This document shows positions 1-8,021 of a DNA stretch of 64,000 nt, piece by piece (positions within the stretch are counted from its first letter, which is position 1; each line of letters opens with the position of its first letter). The notes under the pieces are model-generated. The model was not told where the DNA came from and did no database searches. It saw nothing but the letters and a program-made list of their open reading frames with translations. The translations under genes and the position numbers were made by a program. The stretch spans positions 2,065,001 to 2,129,000 of the forward strand of contig NZ_CP018097.1 in NCBI RefSeq assembly GCF_001886695.1. The letters are read 5' to 3'. Source of the DNA: Aurantiacibacter gangjinensis. Its GTDB lineage: Bacteria > Pseudomonadota > Alphaproteobacteria > Sphingomonadales > Sphingomonadaceae.

Positions 1-27
1 GCTGAGATACTTCGGTATTGAAGAAAT

Positions 28-58
28 GGGGCGGCGCGGAAACGGGCCGCCCCTTTTT
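28..58 (+). terminator. Rho-independent terminator
   Basis: An 8-bp GC-only stem (GGGGCGGC at 28-35 pairing with GCCGCCCC at 46-53) encloses a 10-nt loop and is followed by five T at 54-58. It follows a possible reading-frame end: frame 1 reads AEILRY then TGA at 19-21, which could be the tail of a gene lying off the left edge. The leftward SH3 gene stops at 66, so the hairpin separates convergent units; on the minus strand its T tract is much weaker. Confidence 0.85.
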
Positions 59-65
59 GTTGTCG

Positions 66-548
66 TCAGGGCTCGCCCGCACCCCAGAGTCGCGACTGCT
101 CGACCCAGCCCTTGTGGCCATCGACGTCGAGCTCGCACCACCCCTCTGCGCAATCGCCGAGTTCGCCGATTACACCCGGCTCCAGGTTCCAGCGCAGCGG
201 CGCAGAGTCTGCTGGATCCGCGCGCATGGCCACGATGCCTTCGCCCGTCACGATGGCCGTGCGGCGTCGGCTGAGCAGGCCCTCATACATCCAGCCCATA
301 GTGCCGTCGGGTTCTTCCACATAGCGCCAGCCTTGGATCAGGCGCACTACCCGCACAGGTAGGCCCTCGCGCGTATAGACCCAGTCGATCGGGAATTGCT
401 CACCCGCGCCTCGGCGAAGATAGGCTTCTTCCGCATCGATGCTGGCCCAATATGGCAGCTCTGCATCCTGAGCGAGGGCAGCAGGCGCGATGAGGGCGCA
501 GGCACCGGCGGAGAATGTTAGCAAAGCGAGTCGGATCATTGATGGCAT
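66..548 (-). CDS. Secreted SH3-domain protein
   Basis: About 160 aa with an N-terminal signal peptide (hydrophobic stretch ending in APAALAQ-D). The rest looks like two bacterial SH3-like modules: the first around YLRRGAGEQFPIDWVYTREG and WRYVEEPDGTMGWMYEGLLS, the second around MRADPADSAPLRWNLEPG and WCELDVDGHKGWVEQSRLWG. Proteins of this SH3_4/DUF1058 type are periplasmic and are thought to contact peptidoglycan or other proteins; the partner here is unknown. No clear ribosome binding site decides between ATG at 548 and ATG at 539. I chose 548; an in-frame ATG at 590 would put extra residues before the signal peptide and is less likely. It is divergent from the Amt gene across about 130 bp. 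Confidence 0.75.
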   Translation of the reverse strand: MPSMIRLALLTFSAGACALIAPAALAQDAELPYWASIDAEEAYLRRGAGEQFPIDWVYTREGLPVRVVRLIQGWRYVEEPDGTMGWMYEGLLSRRRTAIVTGEGIVAMRADPADSAPLRWNLEPGVIGELGDCAEGWCELDVDGHKGWVEQSRLWGAGEP

Positions 549-678
549 CAGCGCATGATAGGGGATGTGCAGAGCCCACCGCAATCGCACCGTGCATGCT
601 TGCCGAAAAAGGCGCCATGCGATTTAACGATAAACCAAGGGACGGCGCGCTATGGGCGCGGTCATGAGGGGGACTGCC

Positions 679-1977
679 ATGCTGCGCATGATGATTGCTG
701 CTGCGACTTTGCTGGCCATTCCGGCACCTGCCCTGGCGCAGGAAGCATCGCGCGCTGCGCTCAACAATTCGGGCGACACCGCCATGGTCATCATGGCGAC
801 GCCCTTGGTGCTGCTGATCGCATTGCCGGGACTGGCGCTGTTCTATGCAGGCCTCGTGCGGGCAAGAAATGTCCTGTCCGTAATGTTGCAGATCGGCGCG
901 GTCGTCGGAGTCGTGTCCGTCCTCTGGATCGCGGTCGGTTACACGCTGGCTTTCGGTAATACGACGAGCGGGTTCATCGGCGATGGATCGCGCTGGATGA
1001 TGATCGACCTCGCCTCCCTGCGCGCCGGGATGACCTTGCCGGAAAGCACCTTTGCGATGTTCCAGCTCGCATTTGCGGTACTGGCACCGGCCTTGATGGT
1101 GGGCGCATGGGTCGGGCGGGCACGCTTTGGCTGGGTTCTGGTATTCGCCGGTGTATGGAGCTTGCTTGTCTACGCGCCCGTGGCGCACTGGATCTGGGGC
1201 GGCGGATGGCTCGGGCGGCTCGGCGTGACCGATTTCGCAGGCGGCCTTGTGGTGCATATGACGGCCGGTGTGTCCGCGCTTGTTGTGGCACTGTTGATCG
1301 GCAAGCGCGAAGGTTTTTCCGCCACGCCAGGCACGCCGCACGCGTCTGCGCTAACCTTGCTGGGCACGATGCTGATCTGGGTGGGCTGGCTCGGGCGCAA
1401 TGGCGGCAGCGCGCTCCTCGCAACGGACGATGCCTCCATGGCAATCGTCAATACGCATATGGCGGCAGCCGCAGCGGCGCTGACCTGGCTCGGGATCGAG
1501 AAATGGAAGACGGGCAAGGCCAGCGCCTTTGGCTTTGGAGGCGGCGCATTGGCCGGTCTCGTCGCCATCACCCCAGCTGCAGGATTGGTGACGCCGGGCG
1601 CGGCGCTGGTGTTCGGCATCGTGGCGGGGCTGGTTTGCTCTTTCGCTGCTCAGGCGGTCCGTACAAGGCTCGCGATCGACGACACGCTAAGCGTATTCGC
1701 CATCAATGGCGTTGGCGGCATGCTGGGCGCCTTGCTGGTCGGCGTGTTCCTGCATCCCGATCTTGGCGGGACCGGATATCCCGGCGAGATGGGGCTGATC
1801 GCAATGCTCGGCACACAGGCCCTCGGTGTCGCAGTCGTCGCCGCTTACTCGGCGATCATGACGGCCATCATCGCCATCGCGGTCTCGCTCTTCATCCCGA
1901 TGCGCGTGGAAGAAAGCGAAGAGATCGAAGGGCTGGACGCGAGCAGCCATGGTGGCCGCGCATGGGATTTCGACTAG
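679..1977 (+). CDS. amt: Amt-family ammonium transporter-like protein with altered pore residues
   Basis: 432 aa with a signal peptide (ending APALAQ) and about eleven membrane helices typical of Amt/MEP/Rh channels. ATG 679 is preferred over 652 because AGGGGG lies about 8 nt upstream and the signal peptide then starts cleanly. Family marks are GLVRARNVLSVMLQ, HWIWGGGW, DFAGGLVVH and AINGVGGMLG. By alignment with E. coli AmtB from memory, the outer Phe of the gate (F107, here about residue 132), the Trp of the recruitment site and the first twin-His (H168, here about 193) are kept. However F215 is Arg (about 240, in WLGRNGGS) and H318 is Asn (about 343, in FAINGVGG). These residues line the conduction path, so normal ammonium transport is doubtful. 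No glnK/glnB gene is adjacent. Confidence 0.88.
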   Translation: MLRMMIAAATLLAIPAPALAQEASRAALNNSGDTAMVIMATPLVLLIALPGLALFYAGLVRARNVLSVMLQIGAVVGVVSVLWIAVGYTLAFGNTTSGFIGDGSRWMMIDLASLRAGMTLPESTFAMFQLAFAVLAPALMVGAWVGRARFGWVLVFAGVWSLLVYAPVAHWIWGGGWLGRLGVTDFAGGLVVHMTAGVSALVVALLIGKREGFSATPGTPHASALTLLGTMLIWVGWLGRNGGSALLATDDASMAIVNTHMAAAAAALTWLGIEKWKTGKASAFGFGGGALAGLVAITPAAGLVTPGAALVFGIVAGLVCSFAAQAVRTRLAIDDTLSVFAINGVGGMLGALLVGVFLHPDLGGTGYPGEMGLIAMLGTQALGVAVVAAYSAIMTAIIAIAVSLFIPMRVEESEEIEGLDASSHGGRAWDFD

Positions 1978-2065
1978 GCAAACACCCCTAGCATCGCCCT
2001 ACCCGGGCTTAACGCGGCATCCCCTTAAGTGCAGATCCATAAGGTCGCACAATCAAGGATTTGCC

Positions 2066-2395
2066 ATGTCACTGGGACGCGCGCTGATGCGCCTTCGCGA
2101 GAAACGCCAACGGGTCGAGTTTCGGGCCGGAATGATCGCCAGCGGCGCTTGCGACCAGATCGTGATGGTATGCGATGTGTCGGCCAAGGGGCTGGGCGGC
2201 ATCACCACGGGCGACGCGGTTAATGCGGGCGACCGCGTGCTGTTCGTCATGCCCGATATGCTGGAGATGACCGCTACCGTGCGCTGGTCCATCGCCAACC
2301 AGTTCGGCGCGCAATTCGACGAGATGCAGGATGTGAAGCGGCTCTCCGCTTACGACATGCATGGAGCCGAAGACACGCTGCCCCGATCAGCCTGA
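2066..2395 (+). CDS. PilZ-domain protein
   Basis: 109 aa. Start chosen at ATG 2066, preceded by AAGGA at 2055-2059; the longer frame from 1949 overlaps amt and has no PilZ homology. The N-terminal RLREKRQRVEFR and the later CDVSAKGLGGIT match the RxxxR...(D/N)xSxxG layout of PilZ domains, which bind cyclic di-GMP. The second half (DRVLFVMPD, TATVRWSIANQFGAQF) fits the PilZ beta-barrel. It is a single-domain protein, so it probably acts as an adaptor. The 3' end overlaps the convergent hydrolase gene by 9 nt. Confidence 0.7.
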   Translation: MSLGRALMRLREKRQRVEFRAGMIASGACDQIVMVCDVSAKGLGGITTGDAVNAGDRVLFVMPDMLEMTATVRWSIANQFGAQFDEMQDVKRLSAYDMHGAEDTLPRSA

Positions 2396-3088
2396 CGCCT
2401 GCTCGGCATCGACTTCGGCGATTTTCGCGAGGATCGTCTCCATGGACGCCCGCGATGTGCCGAGCTTGAAATGCGGGGCATCGACCTGCAGCCGATAGTC
2501 GCTTTCTTCGTCAGAACCGCGTGTGCATTCCGGCGCGATCACGCCATCCACCGCAGACCACACGGCTATCGTCGGAACAGGCGGTTTCTGCGCCATCTGT
2601 TCGGCAAAAGGCGGATTGTCGACCGAATGATCGTTGATCGCCTCGTACAATTTCCACGCACGATTGGCGTGGCGGTCGCCGGAGAACGGACTTGCCACTG
2701 TCACCACCATATCGAGCGCGTGCGGCACACGGTGCGCCAGTACGCGCGCATATAGCCCGCCAAGGCTCCACCCGATCAGCACCGCATTCTTTCCGCTATC
2801 GCGCACAAGCTGCTCGATACGCGCCTGCACCGCCTCCAGCTTCGCCGCGTCGGCGCCGATATTCAGGCCCTGCCCCCAGCCCTCCGCCGCGAAGCCGCGC
2901 GCATTGAGCGTGCGGCGCAGCAGCGTGGTCGAGACATCGCCGGTCATCAGGCCGGGAATGACGATGGCGGGCCGCCCCTTGCCGATATCCGCGCCCTTTC
3001 TAGGCAGACGCAACGGATTGAGCAGCACGCGCGGAAGGGACAGCCCCTCGCGCAAGGTGTTGCGCAGCGGAGGCGGGGCATTGCTCAT
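2387..3088 (-). CDS. Alpha/beta-hydrolase, lipase/esterase-like
   Basis: About 233 aa. The nucleophile elbow GWSLGG, preceded by a beta strand (NAVLIGWSLGGLYARVLAHR), marks an alpha/beta-hydrolase of the lipase/PGAP1-like type. VIPGLMTGD near residue 45 resembles the oxyanion-hole loop, and DAPHF near the C terminus could supply the catalytic His. No signal peptide, so cytoplasmic or loosely membrane-associated. Three consecutive ATGs (3094, 3091, 3088) follow GGAGA; 3088 has the best spacing. A 7-bp palindrome (3106-3123) lies just upstream. The substrate is not predictable. Confidence 0.75.
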   Translation of the reverse strand: MSNAPPPLRNTLREGLSLPRVLLNPLRLPRKGADIGKGRPAIVIPGLMTGDVSTTLLRRTLNARGFAAEGWGQGLNIGADAAKLEAVQARIEQLVRDSGKNAVLIGWSLGGLYARVLAHRVPHALDMVVTVASPFSGDRHANRAWKLYEAINDHSVDNPPFAEQMAQKPPVPTIAVWSAVDGVIAPECTRGSDEESDYRLQVDAPHFKLGTSRASMETILAKIAEVDAEQASG

Positions 3089-3105
3089 CATCATTCTCCA
3101 ACGCC

Positions 3106-3123
3106 CTAGGTGACGACACCTAG
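3106..3123. promoter_or_regulatory. Palindrome upstream of the hydrolase gene
   Basis: CTAGGTG (3106-3112), spacer ACGA, CACCTAG (3117-3123): a perfect 7-bp inverted repeat about 18-35 nt before the hydrolase start and about 80 nt before the divergent PilZ gene. It has no T tract, so it is more likely an operator or an mRNA leader hairpin than a terminator. Confidence 0.4.
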
Positions 3124-3204
3124 CAGCTCGATATCGGCGCTTTTACCACGATCGCAATAGCGTCCCTATCGCAGCAAGGCTTCGCAATCGGCAGGAGAGA
3201 TCGC

Positions 3205-3627
3205 ATGAAAACCAATCTCGGCAACATCGCGCAAAAGCGTTTGCCACGCGAAATCGTGCCGCGTGATGAGCGCGAAGCGACCATGATCGGTGCCGTGATG
3301 GTCGGTGAATTTACCCCGCGCGTAACGGTGACCGTGCGCAATCTCTCGCAATTCGGCGTCGGTGTATCATCGCATGGCGTGGTGCCGGACATCGGCGAAC
3401 GGGTGCGGCTCACCCTCGTCACGGGTGACGAAATTGCAGGCGAGGTGCGCTGGACCGATGGCTGCGATTTCGGCCTGCGTATGGCACACGCATTCGACCT
3501 GCGTCGCCTTCGCGCTATCAATCGCCTGCGCGACCGGTTGACCGGGCAGGTAATCGCCGCGGTGAACGACGATACCGCCGCGCCGTCCACAATACGGGGC
3601 ACGACTCAACTGCGCCCCGTCTGCTAA
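3205..3627 (+). CDS. PilZ-domain protein
   Basis: 140 aa. ATG 3205 is preceded by AGGAGAG. LPREIVPRDERE near residue 13 and RNLSQFGVGVSSHG near residue 45 are the two conserved PilZ stretches, followed by IGERVRLTLVTGDEIAGEVRWTDG, the strand pair of the barrel. The predicted role is cyclic di-GMP binding. The C-terminal part (LRAINRLRDRLTGQVIAA) is a short basic helix that may contact a target. It is the second PilZ gene within 1.3 kb. The stop is 1 nt from the convergent flavoprotein stop. Confidence 0.72.
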   Translation: MKTNLGNIAQKRLPREIVPRDEREATMIGAVMVGEFTPRVTVTVRNLSQFGVGVSSHGVVPDIGERVRLTLVTGDEIAGEVRWTDGCDFGLRMAHAFDLRRLRAINRLRDRLTGQVIAAVNDDTAAPSTIRGTTQLRPVC

Positions 3628-3628
3628 A

Positions 3629-5035
3629 TCAATCCCCGGTCAGGATGCGATCGACCAACTGCTTTACCGATGGCGTGAACTTGTTGGAATAAAATGGATC
3701 TTCGCGGAAGCGATAGGCCGCGTGGCCGGCGAACATCAGGTTCTGGTTTACATCGTCGCCATGGGCGATGTCCTGCAAGGTTTTCTGGATGCAGAAGCTA
3801 CGCGGATCGGCGAGGCGGCCGGTAGTGTAATCGTCATGGTCCTTCCATGACGAGAAACCGCAATGCGATAGGCAGCCCATGCAATCGGCCTGGTCCTTGC
3901 GGATTTCGGCGCGCTTTTCGGGCGTGACGAACACTACGGTGCCGTCTGGCGTCTTCAATGCTTCCGTATGTCCCTGCGCCACCCATTCGCGCGCGGAGAC
4001 GAGGTCTTCCGGGCGGACCCAGAAGTTCTTGCCTTTCACACCGACATCCAGCTGCGCGGTCATTTCGCCTTCAGCCGTTTTGGCAAAAGCGATTTGGCGC
4101 TGGGAACGGTAAATCAGGTCGTAGAGGAAATCGTTCTTCACCGCGCTGGAATAGAAGCCGGTCGGGCTGAACTTGTGCAGCAGCACATCGCCCGGCTCGA
4201 TGTCGCGCAGCGCGTCCTTCCAGCCCTGGGGGATCGGGCTTTCCTCCGTCAAAAGCGGTCGGGTGCCGAACTGGAAGGCAATCTGGCCCAGCTCGTCATT
4301 GTCGATCCAGTTTTCCCACTCGCGCAGATACCACACACCGCCCGCCATCACGATCGGCACGCTTTCGGCAACGCCTTCCTTGCGCATTGTTTCGCGCAGA
4401 GCGGCGACGCGCGGATACGGGTCTTCGGGCTTCTTCGGGTCTTCGGCGTTGGACAAACCGTTATGCCCGCCCGCCAGCCACGGATCTTCATAGACCACCG
4501 CAGCCATCAGGTCGGACACCTTGTGATAGCTGCGCTTCCAAAGCGCGCGGAATGCGCGCGCAGAGCTGATGATGGGCAGGTAGCTGACATCGAAACGCGC
4601 CGCGATCTCGGCGAGCTTGTAGGGCATCCCTGCTCCGCAGGTAACGCCTGTGACCATGCCCTTTGTACGTTCCAGCACGCCTTCGAGCACGGCCTGCGCC
4701 CCGCCCATTTCCCACAGCACGTTGATGTTGATAGCGCCGTTGCCGCCGGCCATTTCATAAGCGCGCTCCACCTGCGTGGCAGCGCCATCGATGGCGTAGC
4801 GGATAAGCTGTTCGTGCCGTTCCTTGCGGGTCAGCTGATCGTAGACCTGCGGCACGATCTTGCCTTCCGCATCGTAGCTGTCGGCGTTCACCGCGCTCAC
4901 AGTACCGATGCCGCCCGCGGCTGCCCAAGCGCCGCTGCTCATGCCGTTGGTGGCGGATACGCCCTTGCCCCCCTCGATCAGCGGCCAAACCTCGCGGCCA
5001 CCGTAAGAAATCGGCGTAAGTCCCTTAAAGCTCAT
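3629..5035 (-). CDS. Nitronate monooxygenase family flavoprotein
   Basis: 468 aa from ATG 5035. The sequence shows an NMO/2-nitropropane dioxygenase-type TIM barrel: NGMSSGAWAAAGGIGTVS near the N terminus, GVTCGAGMPYKLAEIA and then IVMAGGVW and FGTRPLLTEES for the FMN phosphate site. It is about 100 residues longer than usual NMOs and carries a C-terminal Cys cluster (DCMGCLSHCGF, around residue 385). This may bind metal or an Fe-S centre, which is unusual for NMO. Related long forms exist among PfaD/FabK-like enzymes. The start lies inside the last codons of the upstream methyltransferase (11-nt overlap), so the two are almost certainly co-translated. The substrate is unknown. Confidence 0.78.
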   Translation of the reverse strand: MSFKGLTPISYGGREVWPLIEGGKGVSATNGMSSGAWAAAGGIGTVSAVNADSYDAEGKIVPQVYDQLTRKERHEQLIRYAIDGAATQVERAYEMAGGNGAININVLWEMGGAQAVLEGVLERTKGMVTGVTCGAGMPYKLAEIAARFDVSYLPIISSARAFRALWKRSYHKVSDLMAAVVYEDPWLAGGHNGLSNAEDPKKPEDPYPRVAALRETMRKEGVAESVPIVMAGGVWYLREWENWIDNDELGQIAFQFGTRPLLTEESPIPQGWKDALRDIEPGDVLLHKFSPTGFYSSAVKNDFLYDLIYRSQRQIAFAKTAEGEMTAQLDVGVKGKNFWVRPEDLVSAREWVAQGHTEALKTPDGTVVFVTPEKRAEIRKDQADCMGCLSHCGFSSWKDHDDYTTGRLADPRSFCIQKTLQDIAHGDDVNQNLMFAGHAAYRFREDPFYSNKFTPSVKQLVDRILTGD

Positions 5036-5810
5036 TAGTTTCCTCAGGAGCAATCTCGTCTGCAATCGAGATTTCTGTAGCGGTTTCGCCCGGCTGCAAA
5101 CAGGGCTCTATATCGCGTGGTTCGGGCCGTTCGCCCGCCACTTCGAATTGTGCGTAATAGCCGGCGATCTGCGGCTTGCGCACAAATTCCACGAGCCGAT
5201 AGCCGACCCGTTCGAATTCGCAAAACAGCAATTGCGGATTGATGCCGTGCTGGTCCGCCGGGCGGTCCACGTCCACCACGATCACTTGCCCACCTTCGCG
5301 CAGCGCCGGATGCATCCGCCAAAGCAGCGCGTAAGGCTCTGTAATTTCGTGATACATATGCACCATGAAGATGCGGTCGAAGCTGTTGGCAGGCAGGCCG
5401 GGATCGTCCACCCCGCCCAGCGCAATGCTGACATTGTCGAGCCGTTCGCGCTCCACACGCGCGCCCAGTCGTCGCAGCGCGTCTTCGTCGATATCCTGCG
5501 CCAGCACGCGGCCCGATGCGCCCACCCGGTCGGCGAGGCGTACGGTGTAGTACCCCTCGCCCGCGCCGATATCGGCGACGGTCATGCCTTCGGTGATGTC
5601 GGCCTGGTCCATCACGGTGACAGCCTCGCGGCGGTCGTCGCGGATCTGCTCGGTAGAAAACTGGTTGCTGCCGAGGTCGGACACCGGACGATAGGGCCGC
5701 GGGAAGTCGCGCGATGTTTCCGGACGGTTGTCGTCGGCCGTGTCGCAGGCAGGCATCGCCAGGCACAGGCCCAGCGCGCCGGCAGCTTTCAAGACGACCC
5801 CTCTTCTCAT
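5025..5810 (-). CDS. Class I SAM-dependent methyltransferase with lipoprotein signal
   Basis: 261 aa. Residues 5-22 form a hydrophobic signal ending in a lipobox-like LAMPAC, with the Cys at 22. After it comes a Rossmann methyltransferase: motif I VADIGAGEGYYT (about 78-89), acidic loop QDIDEDAL, and FDRIFMVHMYHEI (motif IV region). SAM is not expected in the periplasm, so either the signal is not used as it appears or the enzyme has another role. This architecture is known to me from other sphingomonads, but its function is not. It overlaps the downstream NMO-like gene by 11 nt. The predicted location is the inner face of the outer membrane. Confidence 0.75.
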   Translation of the reverse strand: MRRGVVLKAAGALGLCLAMPACDTADDNRPETSRDFPRPYRPVSDLGSNQFSTEQIRDDRREAVTVMDQADITEGMTVADIGAGEGYYTVRLADRVGASGRVLAQDIDEDALRRLGARVERERLDNVSIALGGVDDPGLPANSFDRIFMVHMYHEITEPYALLWRMHPALREGGQVIVVDVDRPADQHGINPQLLFCEFERVGYRLVEFVRKPQIAGYYAQFEVAGERPEPRDIEPCLQPGETATEISIADEIAPEETNEL

Positions 5811-5874
5811 GGCGAAGGCTCTAGCGATTGTGCGCCCTCACGCAAAGCCCAAAGCAGGCGCGCAAGATGCCGCG

Positions 5875-7968
5875 TCAATCCGCGTCCACAGCTTTCGTCA
5901 GGTCGAGACGGCGCAGCACCTGCACCCGATCATTTGCGATACCGGTCTCGACGATCTCCGTGCCCATTAGCGCAAAGATGGATCGCTCGATAAAGATTGG
6001 CCGCGCATTGCCGTACCAGTCGACGCAGGAAACCTCGCAATCATAGCCCTCGATCTCGTCCTCCTCAGGTACGACGGAGCGCACGGCATCAAGGTCTGTC
6101 AGGCGACCTTCCGGCGAGAAGCGCAGGAACGAGATGTCGGACTGGTCGGAATTCCAGGGATATCGGCCCGATTCCTCCTCGGCTGCCACCGTGGGCAGGC
6201 CCATCAGGCCCTCCCCTTCGGGATAGAGCGCAGCATTGAAGGCATGGCTTCGGCTCTCGCTTTCGTAGCGATTTTGCAGCTTTACCGAGTCCGCGACATT
6301 CGCCGTCTGCGAGAGGTTGATATAGCTGATCCGCAGGCCGGTATCGTCGCGATAGCCCGTCACGATGGCATCCTGCCCCAGCGATTCGATACGCGTCACT
6401 TCATGGTCCAGCGCTACGGGGGCGACATCCTGCGGCGATGCTACCGGCACCGCGAAGAGATTGGCCGTCAAAGCGGTCTCGTCATCCTCGGGCGGTCGGC
6501 CATATCGACTGCGCGAACCGTATAGCAGCCAGTCGCCGATGAAACGGTTCTCCATCTCGCCCTCAGGCGAGGGCGGCAGGGTAGTGAAACGGAAATCGGG
6601 CGCTTCGCGATAGGTGTCGGAAAAGGCATTGCGCGAAGCATTGACCAGCTCCAGGTCGCCCGGAATGGTGCGTGCGCGCCACCAGTCATCCTGGCACTCG
6701 AAGCTGTCCCAATTGAGCAGCATGCGGAAGCGTCCGTCATACTCGTCCATGGAGAACTGGTTGAAAACCTCGCCGCGTATCGACAGCACTTCGACATCGC
6801 TCAGACGGCGCATCGGCATCCGGAACACCGCGCCCGGCGGCGGACTGTTACTGCTGACAAACCCTGCCTCGCGCGAGCGGCACACCCGCCAGCTGCTCTG
6901 GTCGTTATAGTCGGCGGCATTGGTGGCGAGGTAGATATTTTCGGGCGAGACATACATCTCGGCCTCGCTGCCAGCGATGAAGCCGGTGGAATCGCAACGC
7001 AATTCGTCTTCGTCCAGATCGCCGAGGTCGCAGATCGAAATGGTGTGAACGACAGGGTCGTAAACGCCGAAGACAGGCCGATAGATACCGCGCGCATTCA
7101 GCATCTGGTCGCCTGCCTCGTCCTCGAAATCCTCTACAGGCGACCAGCGCCGCACCACCGGACGATTGCGCCGGTTCTCCAGATCGTTGAGTTCGTATGG
7201 CGTGTAGATCACAAGCCGGTCGCCGATTACGCGCGTCGCGTAATTGTCGACGTCGTAATAATCCTCGGAGGAGATCAGGAAAACGCCGCGCCGCTCGATC
7301 CGGCCTGTTTCGCGGTCGAGGCGGAAAACCGACAACTCGCTGGCGTCGTCGTAATAGGAATAGGCGGTGACGAGGATGTGGTCGCCCTGCACCAGCATTT
7401 CGTCATACCAGTCCGCGCCGATGGGATCGCCATCTTCGTCGCGCCGGTACACGTCGATGCGGTCGGTCAGTTCCATGGTGCGGAAATTGGCGGCAAAGAT
7501 GCGCCCGTCCTGCAGCACCAGCAGATAGTCGCCGATGCGCTTAACGATATCGCCTTCATCGACGCCGGCGGACTGGTTGTTGGTGATGGATTCGCTGTCG
7601 ACCACCGCGACCGGGGCGGCGCTGGTCATGCTGGACGACTGGACGCGCGTTCCCGTCACGGTGATCATCGCTTCATCGCTGCCATCGTCCTCAACCGGAC
7701 AATTGGCAAACAGCGGGTCGCAATCTTCCGGATCGACCTGCGCCTGCGCGACGAGGATATCGGGCACCAGTCCCGCTTGTTGCTGACGAGTGAGGTTGCG
7801 CTTGATGCGCCGCACCTCGCGGATGTAGCGGCGGAACTCGGCCTCGCTTTCGAAGCGTTGCCATTCCGGCCAAGCGAGCCGCTCTACCTGGCGGTTTTCC
7901 CACGTTTGTGCCTGCACCGATGAAAGCGGCACCACCGCCGCTGCGAAAGCCAGCAATATCAGTCGCAT
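5875..7968 (-). CDS. Secreted beta-propeller domain protein
   Basis: 697 aa with signal peptide (ending SSVQA-Q) and a strong ribosome binding site (AGGAGGG) before ATG 7968. From about residue 134 the sequence GVDEGDIVKRIGDYLLVLQDGRIF matches the start of the secreted Beta_propel family (PF09826), followed by repeated strand patterns (IYLATNAADYN, VEVLSIRGEVFNQFSMDEYDG, IGDWLLYGS). Between signal and propeller lies a Gln/Arg-rich helix and a segment (residues 100-128, ITVTGTRVQ ... APVAVVDSESI) that closely resembles the N-terminal plug start of TonB-dependent receptors. The role is unknown; it stands alone between two leftward units. Confidence 0.8.
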   Translation of the reverse strand: MRLILLAFAAAVVPLSSVQAQTWENRQVERLAWPEWQRFESEAEFRRYIREVRRIKRNLTRQQQAGLVPDILVAQAQVDPEDCDPLFANCPVEDDGSDEAMITVTGTRVQSSSMTSAAPVAVVDSESITNNQSAGVDEGDIVKRIGDYLLVLQDGRIFAANFRTMELTDRIDVYRRDEDGDPIGADWYDEMLVQGDHILVTAYSYYDDASELSVFRLDRETGRIERRGVFLISSEDYYDVDNYATRVIGDRLVIYTPYELNDLENRRNRPVVRRWSPVEDFEDEAGDQMLNARGIYRPVFGVYDPVVHTISICDLGDLDEDELRCDSTGFIAGSEAEMYVSPENIYLATNAADYNDQSSWRVCRSREAGFVSSNSPPPGAVFRMPMRRLSDVEVLSIRGEVFNQFSMDEYDGRFRMLLNWDSFECQDDWWRARTIPGDLELVNASRNAFSDTYREAPDFRFTTLPPSPEGEMENRFIGDWLLYGSRSRYGRPPEDDETALTANLFAVPVASPQDVAPVALDHEVTRIESLGQDAIVTGYRDDTGLRISYINLSQTANVADSVKLQNRYESESRSHAFNAALYPEGEGLMGLPTVAAEEESGRYPWNSDQSDISFLRFSPEGRLTDLDAVRSVVPEEDEIEGYDCEVSCVDWYGNARPIFIERSIFALMGTEIVETGIANDRVQVLRRLDLTKAVDAD

Positions 7969-8021
7969 CCCCGTCCCTCCTGTGGAGCCGAGGCTAATGC
8001 GCGATCAATGCGGCTGCAAGC

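Noticed and set aside
400-1341. 313-codon frame antisense to amt
   Set aside because: His/Arg/Gln-rich composition typical of a shadow frame; amt has clear family motifs.
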